The notes under the pieces are model-generated. The model made no database searches. It was not told where the DNA came from and saw nothing but the letters and a program-made list of their open reading frames with translations. A stretch of DNA of 64,000 bases from Streptomyces adelaidensis (lineage in GTDB: Bacteria > Actinomycetota > Actinomycetes > Streptomycetales > Streptomycetaceae): the NCBI RefSeq assembly GCF_016598475.1, contig NZ_JAEMUX010000039.1, positions 1 through 64,000 on the forward strand, given 5' to 3'. A program made the position numbers and the translations under genes. This document shows, piece after piece, positions 33,620-41,591 of the stretch; the stretch's first letter is position 1, and every line of letters begins with the position of its first letter.

Positions 33620-34435
33620 TCAGAAGAGTGTGCCCTCCTCGGGCCCCTCCAGCTCCGTCAGCAGCTCCGGGCTGTTGTTGCGGACGTTGCTGACGGCCGT
33701 GGAGACGGGGTAGGCGCGCATCAGCCCGGCGGGCGGCGGTTCGAGCAGCCCGCGCAGCTCGGCGAGGTCCGTGCGGGCCGGATCGAGCCAGCTTTCCCAG
33801 CGGTCGGGCGTGAGCATCAGCGGCATCCGGGGGTGAATCTCGGCCAATGTGTGCGGCCCGTCCTCCGGGGCCACGGCCAGCGGGGTCGCCTCGGCCTCCG
33901 TCGTGATCACCGAGCAGGTGACCCACCAGGCCTGCGGATGGTCGTCCGGCAGCGTGCGGTCCCGCCAGAACTCGTACAGCCCGGCCATCGCGAAGACAGA
34001 CCCGTCGGCGGGGAGCACGAAGTACGGCTGCTTGCGCGGCCGTTTCTTCTTTCCCTCGGCCTCCAGGTCGCGCTCCCCCTTGCCGGTGACCCACTCGAAG
34101 TAGCCGTCGGCGGGCAGGATGCAGCGCCGGGTGGCGAAGGCACGGCGGTACGACGGCTTCTCGTGGACGGTCTCCGCCCGCGCGTTGATCATCCGGGCGG
34201 CGCCCTCGGGGGTCTTGGACCAGGAAGGGACCAGACCCCACTTCAGTTTGCGCAGCTGGCGAACCGGCCTCTTGCCGTCGGCGTCCTTGAGAGGGCGGTC
34301 GAGAACCGCGTAGACCTCCTTGGTGGGAGCCACGTTGTAGTCGGGCTCCAGAGTCTCTTCCGGCTCCCACTTCTCGATCTCAAAGATTCCTGCGAGATCC
34401 TCGGGCCTACGACTCGACGCATACCGTCCGCACAT
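33620..34435 (-). CDS. SOS-response-associated peptidase / abasic-site crosslinker (SRAP, YedK/HMCES family)
   Basis: 271-aa SRAP protein. It begins MCGRY: after Met removal, Cys2 becomes the N-terminal residue that crosslinks to abasic sites in single-stranded DNA. Other active-site positions are visible: NVAPT, ARMINARAET (Asn), CILPADGYFEW (Glu) and IHPRMPLML (His). The start at ATG 34435 is fixed by that required Cys2; longer frames are not meaningful. It is the first gene of a pair with the hydrolase and diverges from the M50-like gene across 105 bp. Confidence 0.93.
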   Translation of the reverse strand: MCGRYASSRRPEDLAGIFEIEKWEPEETLEPDYNVAPTKEVYAVLDRPLKDADGKRPVRQLRKLKWGLVPSWSKTPEGAARMINARAETVHEKPSYRRAFATRRCILPADGYFEWVTGKGERDLEAEGKKKRPRKQPYFVLPADGSVFAMAGLYEFWRDRTLPDDHPQAWWVTCSVITTEAEATPLAVAPEDGPHTLAEIHPRMPLMLTPDRWESWLDPARTDLAELRGLLEPPPAGLMRAYPVSTAVSNVRNNSPELLTELEGPEEGTLF

Positions 34436-34540
34436 GGGTGCCACACTGCCAGGCCCACCCGTCACCCGACCACCGCCCCCCAACGATGGCGCTACGCGCC
34501 AGCCCCTGTCGATCACGACCCGGAGGAGCCCCCACTCACC

Positions 34541-35263
34541 ATGGAAAGCACCGCAGTCACCTCGCTGGCCAGTCTGTGGGACGAGGTCTTCGGCACCCAG
34601 CCCGACCCCGACATCTGGGTCGTCATAGCCACCGCCGTCGCGGCGCTCGCGGCGATCGTCCCGCACGGCGTCTGGCGGCTCTCGCGCAACGCCATCACCA
34701 TCGCGCACGAGGGCGGCCACGGCCTGCTCGCACTGCTCACCGGCCGCACCCTGACCGGCATCCGCCTGCACTCCGACACGAGCGGCCTCACGGTCAGCCG
34801 CGGCAAGCCCACCGGCCTCGGCATGATCCTCACCGCCGCCTCGGGCTACACCGCTCCCCCGCTCCTCGGCCTGGGCGGCGCCGCCCTCCTCGGCTCCGGG
34901 CGCATCACCCTCCTCCTCTGGCTCGCCACGATCCTGCTGGTCGCCATGCTGGTGATGATCCGCAACGCCTACGGCGCCCTCACGGTCGTCCTCACCGGCG
35001 GCACCTTCGTGATCGTCTCCTGGCTCGCCGGCCCCCAGGTCCAGGCGGCCTTCGCGTACGCGGTCGTCTGGTTCCTCCTCCTGGGCGGCGTACGCCCGGC
35101 CTTCGAGCTCCAGGCCAAGCGCCGCCGAGGCGGAGCCGGCGACTCCGACGCGGACCAACTCTCCCGCCTGACCCACCTACCGGCGACGGTGTGGCTGCTG
35201 ATGTTCCACGTGGTGTCGGTGTGCGCATTGCTAGGGGGCGGCCGATGGCTACTGGGTATGTAG
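34541..35263 (+). CDS. M50B-like integral membrane metalloprotease
   Basis: 240-aa membrane protein with a zinc-protease HEGGH motif (AITIAHEGGHGLLALLTGR) at residues ~55-60. At least five more hydrophobic segments follow (GMILTAASGYTAPPLLGLGG, ITLLLWLATILLVAMLVMI, ALTVVLTGGTFVIVSWLAG and others). This pattern fits the M50B/DUF3267-like membrane peptidases that cut substrates within the bilayer. The second motif typical of S2P enzymes is not obvious; GYTAPPLLG may replace NPDG. The ATG start at 34541 follows CGGAGGAG. Substrate unknown. Confidence 0.82.
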   Translation: MESTAVTSLASLWDEVFGTQPDPDIWVVIATAVAALAAIVPHGVWRLSRNAITIAHEGGHGLLALLTGRTLTGIRLHSDTSGLTVSRGKPTGLGMILTAASGYTAPPLLGLGGAALLGSGRITLLLWLATILLVAMLVMIRNAYGALTVVLTGGTFVIVSWLAGPQVQAAFAYAVVWFLLLGGVRPAFELQAKRRRGGAGDSDADQLSRLTHLPATVWLLMFHVVSVCALLGGGRWLLGM

Positions 35264-35274
35264 AGCCGACCTGT

Positions 35275-35340
35275 GTTCAGGGGCGCGGGAACTGCGCGAC
35301 CAGCCACAACGGACCCCCAGCCGACAAGCGACCCACGTCA
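35275..35340. repeat. Dispersed repeat upstream of aroA
   Basis: Starts with caggggcgcgggaactgcgc and continues gaccagccacaacggacccc. This is the characteristic right part of the common Streptomyces ggggcgcggggaactgcgcg-cagcc repeat also seen at 18325 and 26396. Confidence 0.8.
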
Positions 35341-35382
35341 ACCGGCTGAACCTGGCGGAGCCAACCCCACTAAAGTGGGCCC

Positions 35383-36723
35383 ATGGCCCTGAACGCACAG
35401 CCCGCCCTCTGGCCCGCCCCCCTCGCGAGCGGATCCGTCGACGCGACGGTCCACGTGCCGGGGTCGAAGTCCGTCACCAACCGCGCCCTCGTGCTCGCCG
35501 CCCTCGCGAGCGAGCCCGGCTGGCTGCGCCGCCCCCTCCGCTCCCGCGACACCCTCCTGATGGCGGGCGCGCTGCGCGCGATGGGCGTCGGCATCGAGGA
35601 GACCGTGTCGTCCAGCTCCTCCGGCGCGGGCACCCCGGGTGGTTCCGGCGAGGCCTGGCGCGTCCTCCCCACCGGCCTGCAAGGCCCCGCCACGGTCGAC
35701 GTCGGCAACGCCGGCACGGTCATGCGCTTCCTCCCCCCGGTGGCCGCCCTGGCCGACGGCCCCATCCGCTTCGACGGCGACCCGCGGTCGTACGAGCGCC
35801 CCCTGCACGGTGTGATCGACGCCCTGCGCGTCCTCGGCGCGCGGATCGACGACGACGGCCGTGGCGCCCTCCCGCTGACGGTGCACGGCAGCGGCGGCCT
35901 GGACGGCGGCCCGGTGGCGATCGACGCGTCCTCGTCCTCGCAGTTCGTGTCGGCGCTCCTGCTCTCCGCCCCGCGCTTCAACCAGGGCGTCGAGGTCCGG
36001 CACACCGGTTCGACGCTCCCGTCCATGCCGCACATCCGGATGACCGTCGACATGCTGCGGTCGGTCGGCGCGCAGGTGGACACCCCGGAGTCGGGCGGCG
36101 AGCCGAACGTCTGGCGGGTCACGCCGGGCGCGCTGCTCGGCCGCGACCTGACGATCGAGCCGGACCTGTCGAACGCCCAGCCGTTCCTGGCGGCCGCCCT
36201 GGTCACCGGCGGCAAGGTCGTCATCCCGGACTGGCCCGCGCGCACCACCCAGCCGGGTGACCAGCTCCGCGAGATCTTCACGGAGATGGGCGGCAGCTGC
36301 GAGCTGACCGAGTACGGGCTGGTCTTCACCGGTTCGGGCGGGATCCACGGCATCGACGTGGACCTCGGCGAGGTCGGCGAGCTCACCCCCGGCATCGCGG
36401 CGGTCGCCGCCCTCGCCGACTCCCCCTCGACCCTGCGCGGCGTCGCCCATCTGCGGCTGCACGAGACGGACCGGCTGGCCGCGCTCACCAAGGAGATCAA
36501 CGAACTCGGCGGCGACGTCACCGAGACCGCCGACGGCCTCCACATCCGCCCGCGGCCCCTGCACGACGGTGTCTTCCACACGTACGACGACCACCGCATG
36601 GCCACCGCCGGTGCGATCATCGGCCTGGCCGTGGAAGGCGTGCGGATCGAGAACGTGGCGACGACGGCCAAGACCCTCCCGGACTTCCCCGACCTGTGGA
36701 CCGGGATGCTCGGGAAGAACTGA
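35383..36723 (+). CDS. aroA: 3-phosphoshikimate 1-carboxyvinyltransferase (EPSP synthase)
   Basis: 446-aa enzyme of the shikimate pathway joining PEP to shikimate-3-phosphate. Signature segments are present: GSKSVTNRALVLAALA at the N-terminus, VDVGNAGTVMRFLPP (the PEP/S3P site, with Gly-Asn-Ala-Gly-Thr), SSSSQFVSALLL, and the C-terminal LRLHETDRLAALTKEI. There is an extra Ser/Gly-rich loop (SSSSGAGTPGGSGE) near residues 84-97. The ATG at 35383 gives MALNAQPALWPAP. It is followed after 16 bp by rsgA on the same strand. Confidence 0.96.
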   Translation: MALNAQPALWPAPLASGSVDATVHVPGSKSVTNRALVLAALASEPGWLRRPLRSRDTLLMAGALRAMGVGIEETVSSSSSGAGTPGGSGEAWRVLPTGLQGPATVDVGNAGTVMRFLPPVAALADGPIRFDGDPRSYERPLHGVIDALRVLGARIDDDGRGALPLTVHGSGGLDGGPVAIDASSSSQFVSALLLSAPRFNQGVEVRHTGSTLPSMPHIRMTVDMLRSVGAQVDTPESGGEPNVWRVTPGALLGRDLTIEPDLSNAQPFLAAALVTGGKVVIPDWPARTTQPGDQLREIFTEMGGSCELTEYGLVFTGSGGIHGIDVDLGEVGELTPGIAAVAALADSPSTLRGVAHLRLHETDRLAALTKEINELGGDVTETADGLHIRPRPLHDGVFHTYDDHRMATAGAIIGLAVEGVRIENVATTAKTLPDFPDLWTGMLGKN

Positions 36724-36739
36724 CGGGCGGACCGGGATC

Positions 36740-37753
36740 ATGCGCCGTTACGGCAAACACACCGACGAGGACGACATCCCCAGCCGCCCGAACCGCAAGG
36801 GCAACCGTCCCCGTACACACATCCGACCGAAACACGAGGACGCCGCCGACGGCATGGTCCTCACCGTCGACCGGGGCCGGCTGACCTGCCTCGTCGAGGA
36901 CCGCGTGGTCATGGCGATGAAGGCCCGTGAACTGGGCCGCAAGGCCGCCGTCGTCGGCGACACCGTCGCCCTCGTCGGCGACCTCTCCGGCACGAAGGAC
37001 ACCCTCGCCCGGATCGTCCGCATCGCCGGCCGTACGTCGGTGCTGCGCCGCACGGCCGATGACGACGACCCGTACGAGCGCGTCGTCGTCGCCAACGCCG
37101 ACCAGCTCGCGGTCGTCACCGCCCTCGCCGACCCCGAGCCCCGCCCCCGCCTCATCGACCGCTGTCTGGTCGCGGCCTACGACGGCGGCCTCACGCCCCT
37201 CCTCGTCCTGACCAAGTCGGACCTGGCCTCAGCCGACAAGCTCCTGGAGCTCTACGGCGACCTGGACATCCCGTACGTCGTGACGAGCCGCGAGGAGCTG
37301 GAGACGGGCGGCGCCGCCGACCGCGTACGTGAGCATCTCTCCGGCAAGGTCACCGCGTTCGTCGGCCACTCGGGCGTGGGCAAGACGACCCTCGTCAACG
37401 CGCTGGTCCCGGCGGACCGACGCCGTTCGACGGGCCATGTGAACGCGGTGACGGGCCGCGGCCGGCACACCACGACCTCGGCGCTCGCCCTCCCCCTGGC
37501 GGACTCCGGCGGCGGCTGGGTGGTGGACACGCCGGGCGTACGCTCGTTCGGTCTCGCCCACATCGACCCGTCCCGGGTCATCAACGCCTTCCCGGACCTG
37601 ATTCCGGGCACCGAGGGTTGTCCGCGTGCGTGCAGTCACGACGAACCGGACTGCGCGCTGGACCAGTGGGTGACCGACGGTCACGCGGACCCGGCCCGCC
37701 TTTACTCTCTGCGTCGGCTCCTCTCGACGCGCGAACGGCGGGAAGGCGACTGA
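36740..37753 (+). CDS. rsgA: Ribosome small subunit-dependent GTPase RsgA
   Basis: 337-aa circularly permuted GTPase that checks late 30S subunit assembly. The order G4 (LTKSDL), G1 (GHSGVGKTTLVNAL), G3 (DTPGVRSFGLAHI) shows the permutation. An OB-fold domain occupies ~35-110. The C-terminal zinc ligands are CPRACSHDEPDC. The ATG at 36740 is 17 bp after the aroA stop, giving a two-gene operon that is common in actinobacteria. Confidence 0.95.
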   Translation: MRRYGKHTDEDDIPSRPNRKGNRPRTHIRPKHEDAADGMVLTVDRGRLTCLVEDRVVMAMKARELGRKAAVVGDTVALVGDLSGTKDTLARIVRIAGRTSVLRRTADDDDPYERVVVANADQLAVVTALADPEPRPRLIDRCLVAAYDGGLTPLLVLTKSDLASADKLLELYGDLDIPYVVTSREELETGGAADRVREHLSGKVTAFVGHSGVGKTTLVNALVPADRRRSTGHVNAVTGRGRHTTTSALALPLADSGGGWVVDTPGVRSFGLAHIDPSRVINAFPDLIPGTEGCPRACSHDEPDCALDQWVTDGHADPARLYSLRRLLSTRERREGD

Positions 37754-37872
37754 CCTCCGCGTTGTTTGCACCCCTCTCCACCCGGTAAGTGCATAATCGC
37801 ACCAAGTCGGATCCAGGCCAGAGAAGATCACACGAAGCGGTCACGGAACGTGGGGACACGGGAGGACGAGAC

Positions 37873-38196
37873 ATGGCGTGGCTGCTTGTTGTCGTGGCCG
37901 GACTTCTGGAGACCGGCTTCGCCGTCTGTCTCAAGCTCTCGCACGGATTCACCAGACTCTGGCCGACGGTCGCCTTCTGCGTCTTCGCGCTCGGCAGCTT
38001 CGGCCTGCTGACCCTGTCACTGAAGAAGCTCGACGTCGGCCCCGCCTACGCCGTCTGGACGGGCATCGGCGCGGCCGGGACCGCGATCTACGGAATGATC
38101 TTCCTCGGCGACATCGTGTCCACCCTGAAGATCGTCTCGATCAGTCTGGTGATCGTGGGGGTCGTGGGACTGCAACTGTCGGGTTCGGCACAGTAG
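37873..38196 (+). CDS. SMR-family exporter, SugE/Gdx-like
   Basis: 107-aa four-helix small multidrug resistance protein. The essential Glu sits in AGLLETGFAVCLKL. AYAVWTGIGAAGTAIYGMIFLGD is the SugE/Gdx-type signature (guanidinium exporters) rather than the EmrE type, with Asp for the usual Glu in LGE. The ATG at 37873 follows GGGAGGACGAG. It is convergent with a TetR regulator. A single SMR gene with no partner suggests a homodimer. I looked for a guanidine riboswitch upstream and found no convincing one. Confidence 0.85.
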   Translation: MAWLLVVVAGLLETGFAVCLKLSHGFTRLWPTVAFCVFALGSFGLLTLSLKKLDVGPAYAVWTGIGAAGTAIYGMIFLGDIVSTLKIVSISLVIVGVVGLQLSGSAQ

Positions 38197-38233
38197 TTGC
38201 CCGCGATGCGCAGGGCCGACGGCGGGCCCTTGG

Positions 38234-38845
38234 TCAGCCGAGGGGCCGACGGTGCAGCGCGGTCCGTACGAGATCCGTGACTCCGCCCTCGCCCGGGGGC
38301 GCGGCGACGCAGGAGAGGGCGAGGCGGACGGCGTATTCGCAGGAGCGGGCCAGCTCCACCGTGTCCGACTTGGGGGTGCCGGGCGCGGACAGCACGGCGA
38401 CGGCCCGCTCCCGGACGAGCGCCACGAAGTCGGCGGGCGCGGGCAGCGGCCCGTCCGCGCGGCGCTGCGCGGGCACCGCGGAGGCCGAGAGCACCGCCGA
38501 GAGCGTCGGCGCGGGCAGGCGCTCGCTCCAGCAGCCGGTCAGCATGGCCCGTACGAGTGCGTTGTTCCGGGAGGCCGCCACGGTCCACTCCGCGGTTGCG
38601 GCCAGCCGGTCCCGGGGATCCGCGGGTGTGGCCAGCGCCCGTTCGACGCCCGCCAGATAGCCGTCCGCCTCCCTCCGCACCAGAGCCCTGGCGAGCCCCT
38701 CCTTGCTGCCGAACTCGTTGTACAGCGTCTGCCGTGACACTCCGGCCACCGCCGCCACGTCCACCATGCGCACGGCGGACCACGGCCGGCGCACCAGCGC
38801 CGTATAGGCGGCGTCCAACAAGGATTCCCGCGCTGCAGGCATCAT
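38234..38845 (-). CDS. TetR/AcrR-family transcriptional regulator
   Basis: 203-aa repressor-type protein. The N-terminal helix-turn-helix reads MVDVAAVAGVSRQTLYNEFGSKEGLARAL, typical of TetR. The rest is a helical ligand-binding domain with SVLSASAVPAQRR and a C-terminal LRRxLG-type tail. The start at the first of two adjacent ATGs (38845) has GGGAGGCG directly upstream. It converges on the SMR exporter gene with a 37-bp gap. Regulation of that exporter is plausible but is not shown by the sequence. Confidence 0.88.
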   Translation of the reverse strand: MMPAARESLLDAAYTALVRRPWSAVRMVDVAAVAGVSRQTLYNEFGSKEGLARALVRREADGYLAGVERALATPADPRDRLAATAEWTVAASRNNALVRAMLTGCWSERLPAPTLSAVLSASAVPAQRRADGPLPAPADFVALVRERAVAVLSAPGTPKSDTVELARSCEYAVRLALSCVAAPPGEGGVTDLVRTALHRRPLG

Positions 38846-39061
38846 CGCCTCCCTGAGGGCGAGCGGGCGATTCTGGCCCTCACATTTGACGCGCGGCAAC
38901 GCACTGTCAAGGGTTCGCGGCAGCGCCAAGGGGCGCGCATCAGCCAACCTGCGCGACGCTCCCGCCGCCCCTTTCACGACCCGCCCCGCTCGTACCGCGG
39001 GCCGTCGTACCGCTCGGACGGCACGGTCGGCGGGGCGCGGCACGGTCAGCGGGGGCGGCAC

Positions 39062-39131
39062 GAGTGGGCGTGCGGCGCGAGTGGGCGTGCGCGGCGGGAG
39101 TGGGCAGGCGGCGCGAGTGGGCGTGCGCCGC
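39062..39131. repeat. 17-bp degenerate tandem repeat, four copies
   Basis: Units gagtgggcgtgcggcgc at 39062, a 19-bp variant at 39079, gagtgggcaggcggcgc at 39098 and gagtgggcgtgcgccgc at 39115. It lies in the 428-bp intergenic region (38846-39273) between tetR and hisN, which shows no gene. Confidence 0.8.
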
Positions 39132-39273
39132 ACGCATGGGCCCCGGCGGCACTTGGTGAGCGCCGGGCCGCGCACCGCCCCGACCGGCCGGCCCGGCACC
39201 GGCCGCCCCCGCGCCCAACCGACCCCCGGCCCCCTGTAGCCCCGCACCGACCTCGGCAGATAGCGTTCGCAGC

Positions 39274-40074
39274 ATGGCCGACCACCTCGACGACCTCCGC
39301 TTCGCCCACGTCCTCGCGGACGCCGCCGACGCGACCACCATGGCCCGCTTCAAGGCCCTCGACCTGAAGGTCGAGACGAAGCCGGACATGACGCCGGTGA
39401 GCGAGGCCGACAAGGCCGCCGAGGAACTGGTCCGCGGCCATCTCCAACGCTCCCGCCCCCGCGACGCGATCCTCGGCGAGGAGTACGGCGTCGAGGGCAC
39501 GGGCCCCCGCCGCTGGGTCATCGACCCGATCGACGGCACCAAGAACTACGTCCGGGGCGTCCCTGTCTGGGCCACCCTGATCTCCCTGACGGAGGCGTCG
39601 GAGGGCGGCTACCAGCCCGTCGTCGGCGTGGTCTCCGCCCCCGCCCTGGGCCGCCGCTGGTGGGCGGCGAAGGACCACGGCGCCTTCACCGGCCGCAGTC
39701 TCACCTCGGCCTCCCGCCTGAGCGTCTCCAGCGTCTCCAGGCTGTCGGACGCCTCCTTCGCGTACTCCTCCCTCAGCGGCTGGGAGGACCGCGGCCACCT
39801 GAACGGCTTCCTGGACCTGACCCGCGAAGTGTGGCGCACGCGCGCGTACGGCGACTTCTGGCCGTACATGATGGTCGCCGAAGGCTCGGTGGACATCTGC
39901 GCCGAGCCCGAGCTGTCCCTCTGGGACATGGCCGCCAACGCGATCATCGTCACCGAGGCGGGCGGCAGCTTCACCGGCCTCGACGGCCGCCCCGGCCCGC
40001 ACAGCGGCAACGCGGCGGCCTCGAACGGCCTGCTCCACGACGAACTGCTGGGATACCTGAACGAGCGCTACTGA
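39274..40074 (+). CDS. hisN: Histidinol-phosphatase, inositol monophosphatase family
   Basis: 266-aa Mg2+-dependent phosphatase, the actinobacterial HisN that dephosphorylates L-histidinol phosphate in histidine biosynthesis. The metal and phosphate motifs are LGEEYG (Glu), WVIDPIDGTKNYVRG (DPIDGT) and ELSLWDMAANAIIVTEAGG (WD). The ATG at 39274 gives MADHLDDLRFAH. The inositol-monophosphatase fold also covers other substrates; HisN is the likely one given its closeness to known actinobacterial sequences and length. Confidence 0.92.
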   Translation: MADHLDDLRFAHVLADAADATTMARFKALDLKVETKPDMTPVSEADKAAEELVRGHLQRSRPRDAILGEEYGVEGTGPRRWVIDPIDGTKNYVRGVPVWATLISLTEASEGGYQPVVGVVSAPALGRRWWAAKDHGAFTGRSLTSASRLSVSSVSRLSDASFAYSSLSGWEDRGHLNGFLDLTREVWRTRAYGDFWPYMMVAEGSVDICAEPELSLWDMAANAIIVTEAGGSFTGLDGRPGPHSGNAAASNGLLHDELLGYLNERY

Positions 40075-40285
40075 ACCGGCCTCCAGATACGGACCGATGC
40101 GCACGGGCCCCGGAGTGATCCCGGGGCGCCCCCGAACTGACCACGCACGCCCCCTTGTTGACCTCCGCTTTACCTGCCACATTGAGAGTTCCCCACTTGT
40201 GAACTTGTGCAGTGCCTACGGGGTGCCGCCGGCGCCGGGCCTGCCCAATCTGTCTCCGGGATTCCCTAGGAGGTGGCTGAACTCC

Positions 40286-40678
40286 ATGCTCGTCCGCGAC
40301 GCCATGAGCACAGTGGTCCTCACCATCGGCCCCGATCACACCCTCCGCCAGGCCGCCGCGCTGATGTCGGCACGCCGGATCGGCGCGGCCGTGGTCCTCG
40401 ACCCCGACGCCGGCGGACTCGGCATACTGACCGAACGCGACGTCCTCAACTCCGTCGGCCTGGGCGAGAGCCCGGACACCGAACGGGCCCATGACCACAC
40501 CACCACCGACGTCGTCTTCGCCGCGCCGTCCTGGACCCTGGAAGAGGCGGCCCGCGCCATGACCCACGGCGGCTTCCGCCATCTGATCGTCCTCGACCAG
40601 GGCGCCGCCATCGGCATCGTCTCGGTCCGCGACATCATCCGCTGCTGGTCCCCGGCCCGACAGCACGTGACGGCGTAG
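40286..40678 (+). CDS. Tandem CBS-domain protein
   Basis: 130 aa, two CBS domains: MLVRDAMSTVVLTIGPDHTLRQAAALMSARRIGAAVVLD and TTDVVFAAPSWTLEEAARAMTHGGFRHLIVLD. Together they form a Bateman module that binds adenine nucleotides. The ATG at 40286 is chosen because GGAGGT lies at 40270-40275 and the domain starts at once. The reading frame extends 63 codons upstream without domain content. There is no attached catalytic domain, so it should act by sensing or by binding a partner. The next gene is catR. Confidence 0.9.
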   Translation: MLVRDAMSTVVLTIGPDHTLRQAAALMSARRIGAAVVLDPDAGGLGILTERDVLNSVGLGESPDTERAHDHTTTDVVFAAPSWTLEEAARAMTHGGFRHLIVLDQGAAIGIVSVRDIIRCWSPARQHVTA

Positions 40679-40837
40679 ACCGGCCCGGCCACGCGTAGAC
40701 GGACCCGCGCGCGGACGGGCCGGCACCTCTCCCGAGGTCCCGGCCCGTCCTCAACGGCAAGCGGTCCAACCCCGGTCGGCCGCACAGGGCCTGGACGGCG
40801 GCCTCCAGGCGCTCGCCGAAGCCTGCCCGATCTTACA

Positions 40838-40852
40838 TTGGACAAAATCCAA
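40838..40852. promoter_or_regulatory. CatR/PerR-type operator
   Basis: ttgga-caaaa-tccaa is a perfect 5-5-5 inverted repeat about 67 bp before catR. It closely resembles the Fur/PerR-type box reported for Streptomyces CatR. Autorepression is the likely meaning. Confidence 0.85.
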
Positions 40853-40918
40853 GTCAAGGTGAGATCTAAAGTCACACCTATTCGGGATCTGTTTCACGTT
40901 GCTGTTAGTCTGACCGGT

Positions 40919-41335
40919 ATGAGTGACCTTCTGGAGCGGCTGCGCGGACGCGGATGGCGTATGACCGCGCAGCGGCGTGTCGTGGCCGAGGTCCTCGACG
41001 GCGAACACGTCCATCTGACGGCCGACGAGGTGCACACGCGGGCTGTCGCCAAACTGCCCGAGATCTCCCGGGCGACCGTCTACAACACCCTGGGCGAGCT
41101 GGTCTCCCTCGGCGAGGTGCTGGAGGTCGCCACGGACAAGCGGGCCAAGCGGTACGACCCCAACGCGCACCGCCCCCATCACCACCTGGTCTGCGCCCAG
41201 TGCGGCACCATCCGCGACGTTCACCCCACGGGCAACCCTCTCGCCGACCTCCCCTCCTCGGAGCGCTTCGGCTTCACCGTCTCGAACGTAGAGGTGACCT
41301 ACCGAGGCGTCTGCCCGAACTGCGCGGCGGCCTGA
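40919..41335 (+). CDS. catR: Fur-family peroxide regulator CatR
   Basis: 138-aa metalloregulator. The winged helix (RGWRMTAQRRVVAEVLDGEHVHLTADEVHTRA...ISRATVYNTLGEL) is followed by the metal-sensing HRPHHHLVCAQCGTIRDVH and a C-terminal GVCPNCAAA, giving two CxxC structural zinc sites. S. coelicolor has several Fur proteins. Gene order (hisN, CBS, this gene) and the box upstream point to CatR, which represses the catalase gene catA until H2O2 oxidises it. The ATG at 40919 (MSDLLERL) begins at the fold; the longer frame crosses the operator. Confidence 0.88.
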   Translation: MSDLLERLRGRGWRMTAQRRVVAEVLDGEHVHLTADEVHTRAVAKLPEISRATVYNTLGELVSLGEVLEVATDKRAKRYDPNAHRPHHHLVCAQCGTIRDVHPTGNPLADLPSSERFGFTVSNVEVTYRGVCPNCAAA

Positions 41336-41344
41336 CCCTCACTT

Positions 41345-41383
41345 GAGAAGTGCCCGGCGCCCTGGCGGCACCGGGCACTTCTC
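41345..41383 (+). terminator. Intrinsic terminator after catR
   Basis: A 13-bp perfect stem, gagaagtgcccgg/ccgggcacttctc, followed by ttttccc, 10 bp after the catR stop. This is one of the few hairpins here with a real U-run. Confidence 0.9.
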
Positions 41384-41403
41384 TTTTCCCGCATGGCAAA
41401 ACA

Positions 41404-41440
41404 CCGGAGGCCCGGAACCTTGTCGGTTCCGGGCCTCCGG
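41404..41440 (-). terminator. Terminator of the first initiator tRNA
   Basis: A 16-bp perfect stem, ccggaggcccggaacc/ggttccgggcctccgg, with a 5-nt loop. It begins 7 bp beyond the tRNA 3' end; on the minus strand it is followed by tgttttg. Confidence 0.9.
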
Positions 41441-41447
41441 CCTTCAG

Positions 41448-41521
41448 TAGCGGGGACAGGATTTGAACCTGCGACCTCTGGGTTATGAGCCCAGCGAGCT
41501 ACCGAGCTGCTCCACCCCGCG
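41448..41521 (-). tRNA. Initiator tRNA-fMet (CAT), copy 1
   Basis: A 74-nt cloverleaf on the minus strand. The acceptor 5' arm is CGCGGGG. The anticodon arm is CTGGG-CTCATAA-CCCAG. The T arm contains GGTTCAAATCC. Two initiator hallmarks are present: an unpaired 1-72 position (C against T) and three consecutive G:C pairs beside the anticodon loop. CCA is not encoded. It is identical over its length to copy 2. Confidence 0.97.
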
Positions 41522-41591
41522 TCGATGAACTGAACAGTACGTCACCGCTGCCGACCAGCGCAAATCGCTTACGTCGGCCCCGCCGGCCCGG

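Noticed and set aside
37755..37872. Guanidine riboswitch (mini-ykkC type) upstream of the SMR exporter
   Set aside because: There are ACGG and ACGA tetramers, but the flanking bases cannot form the required pair of hairpins.
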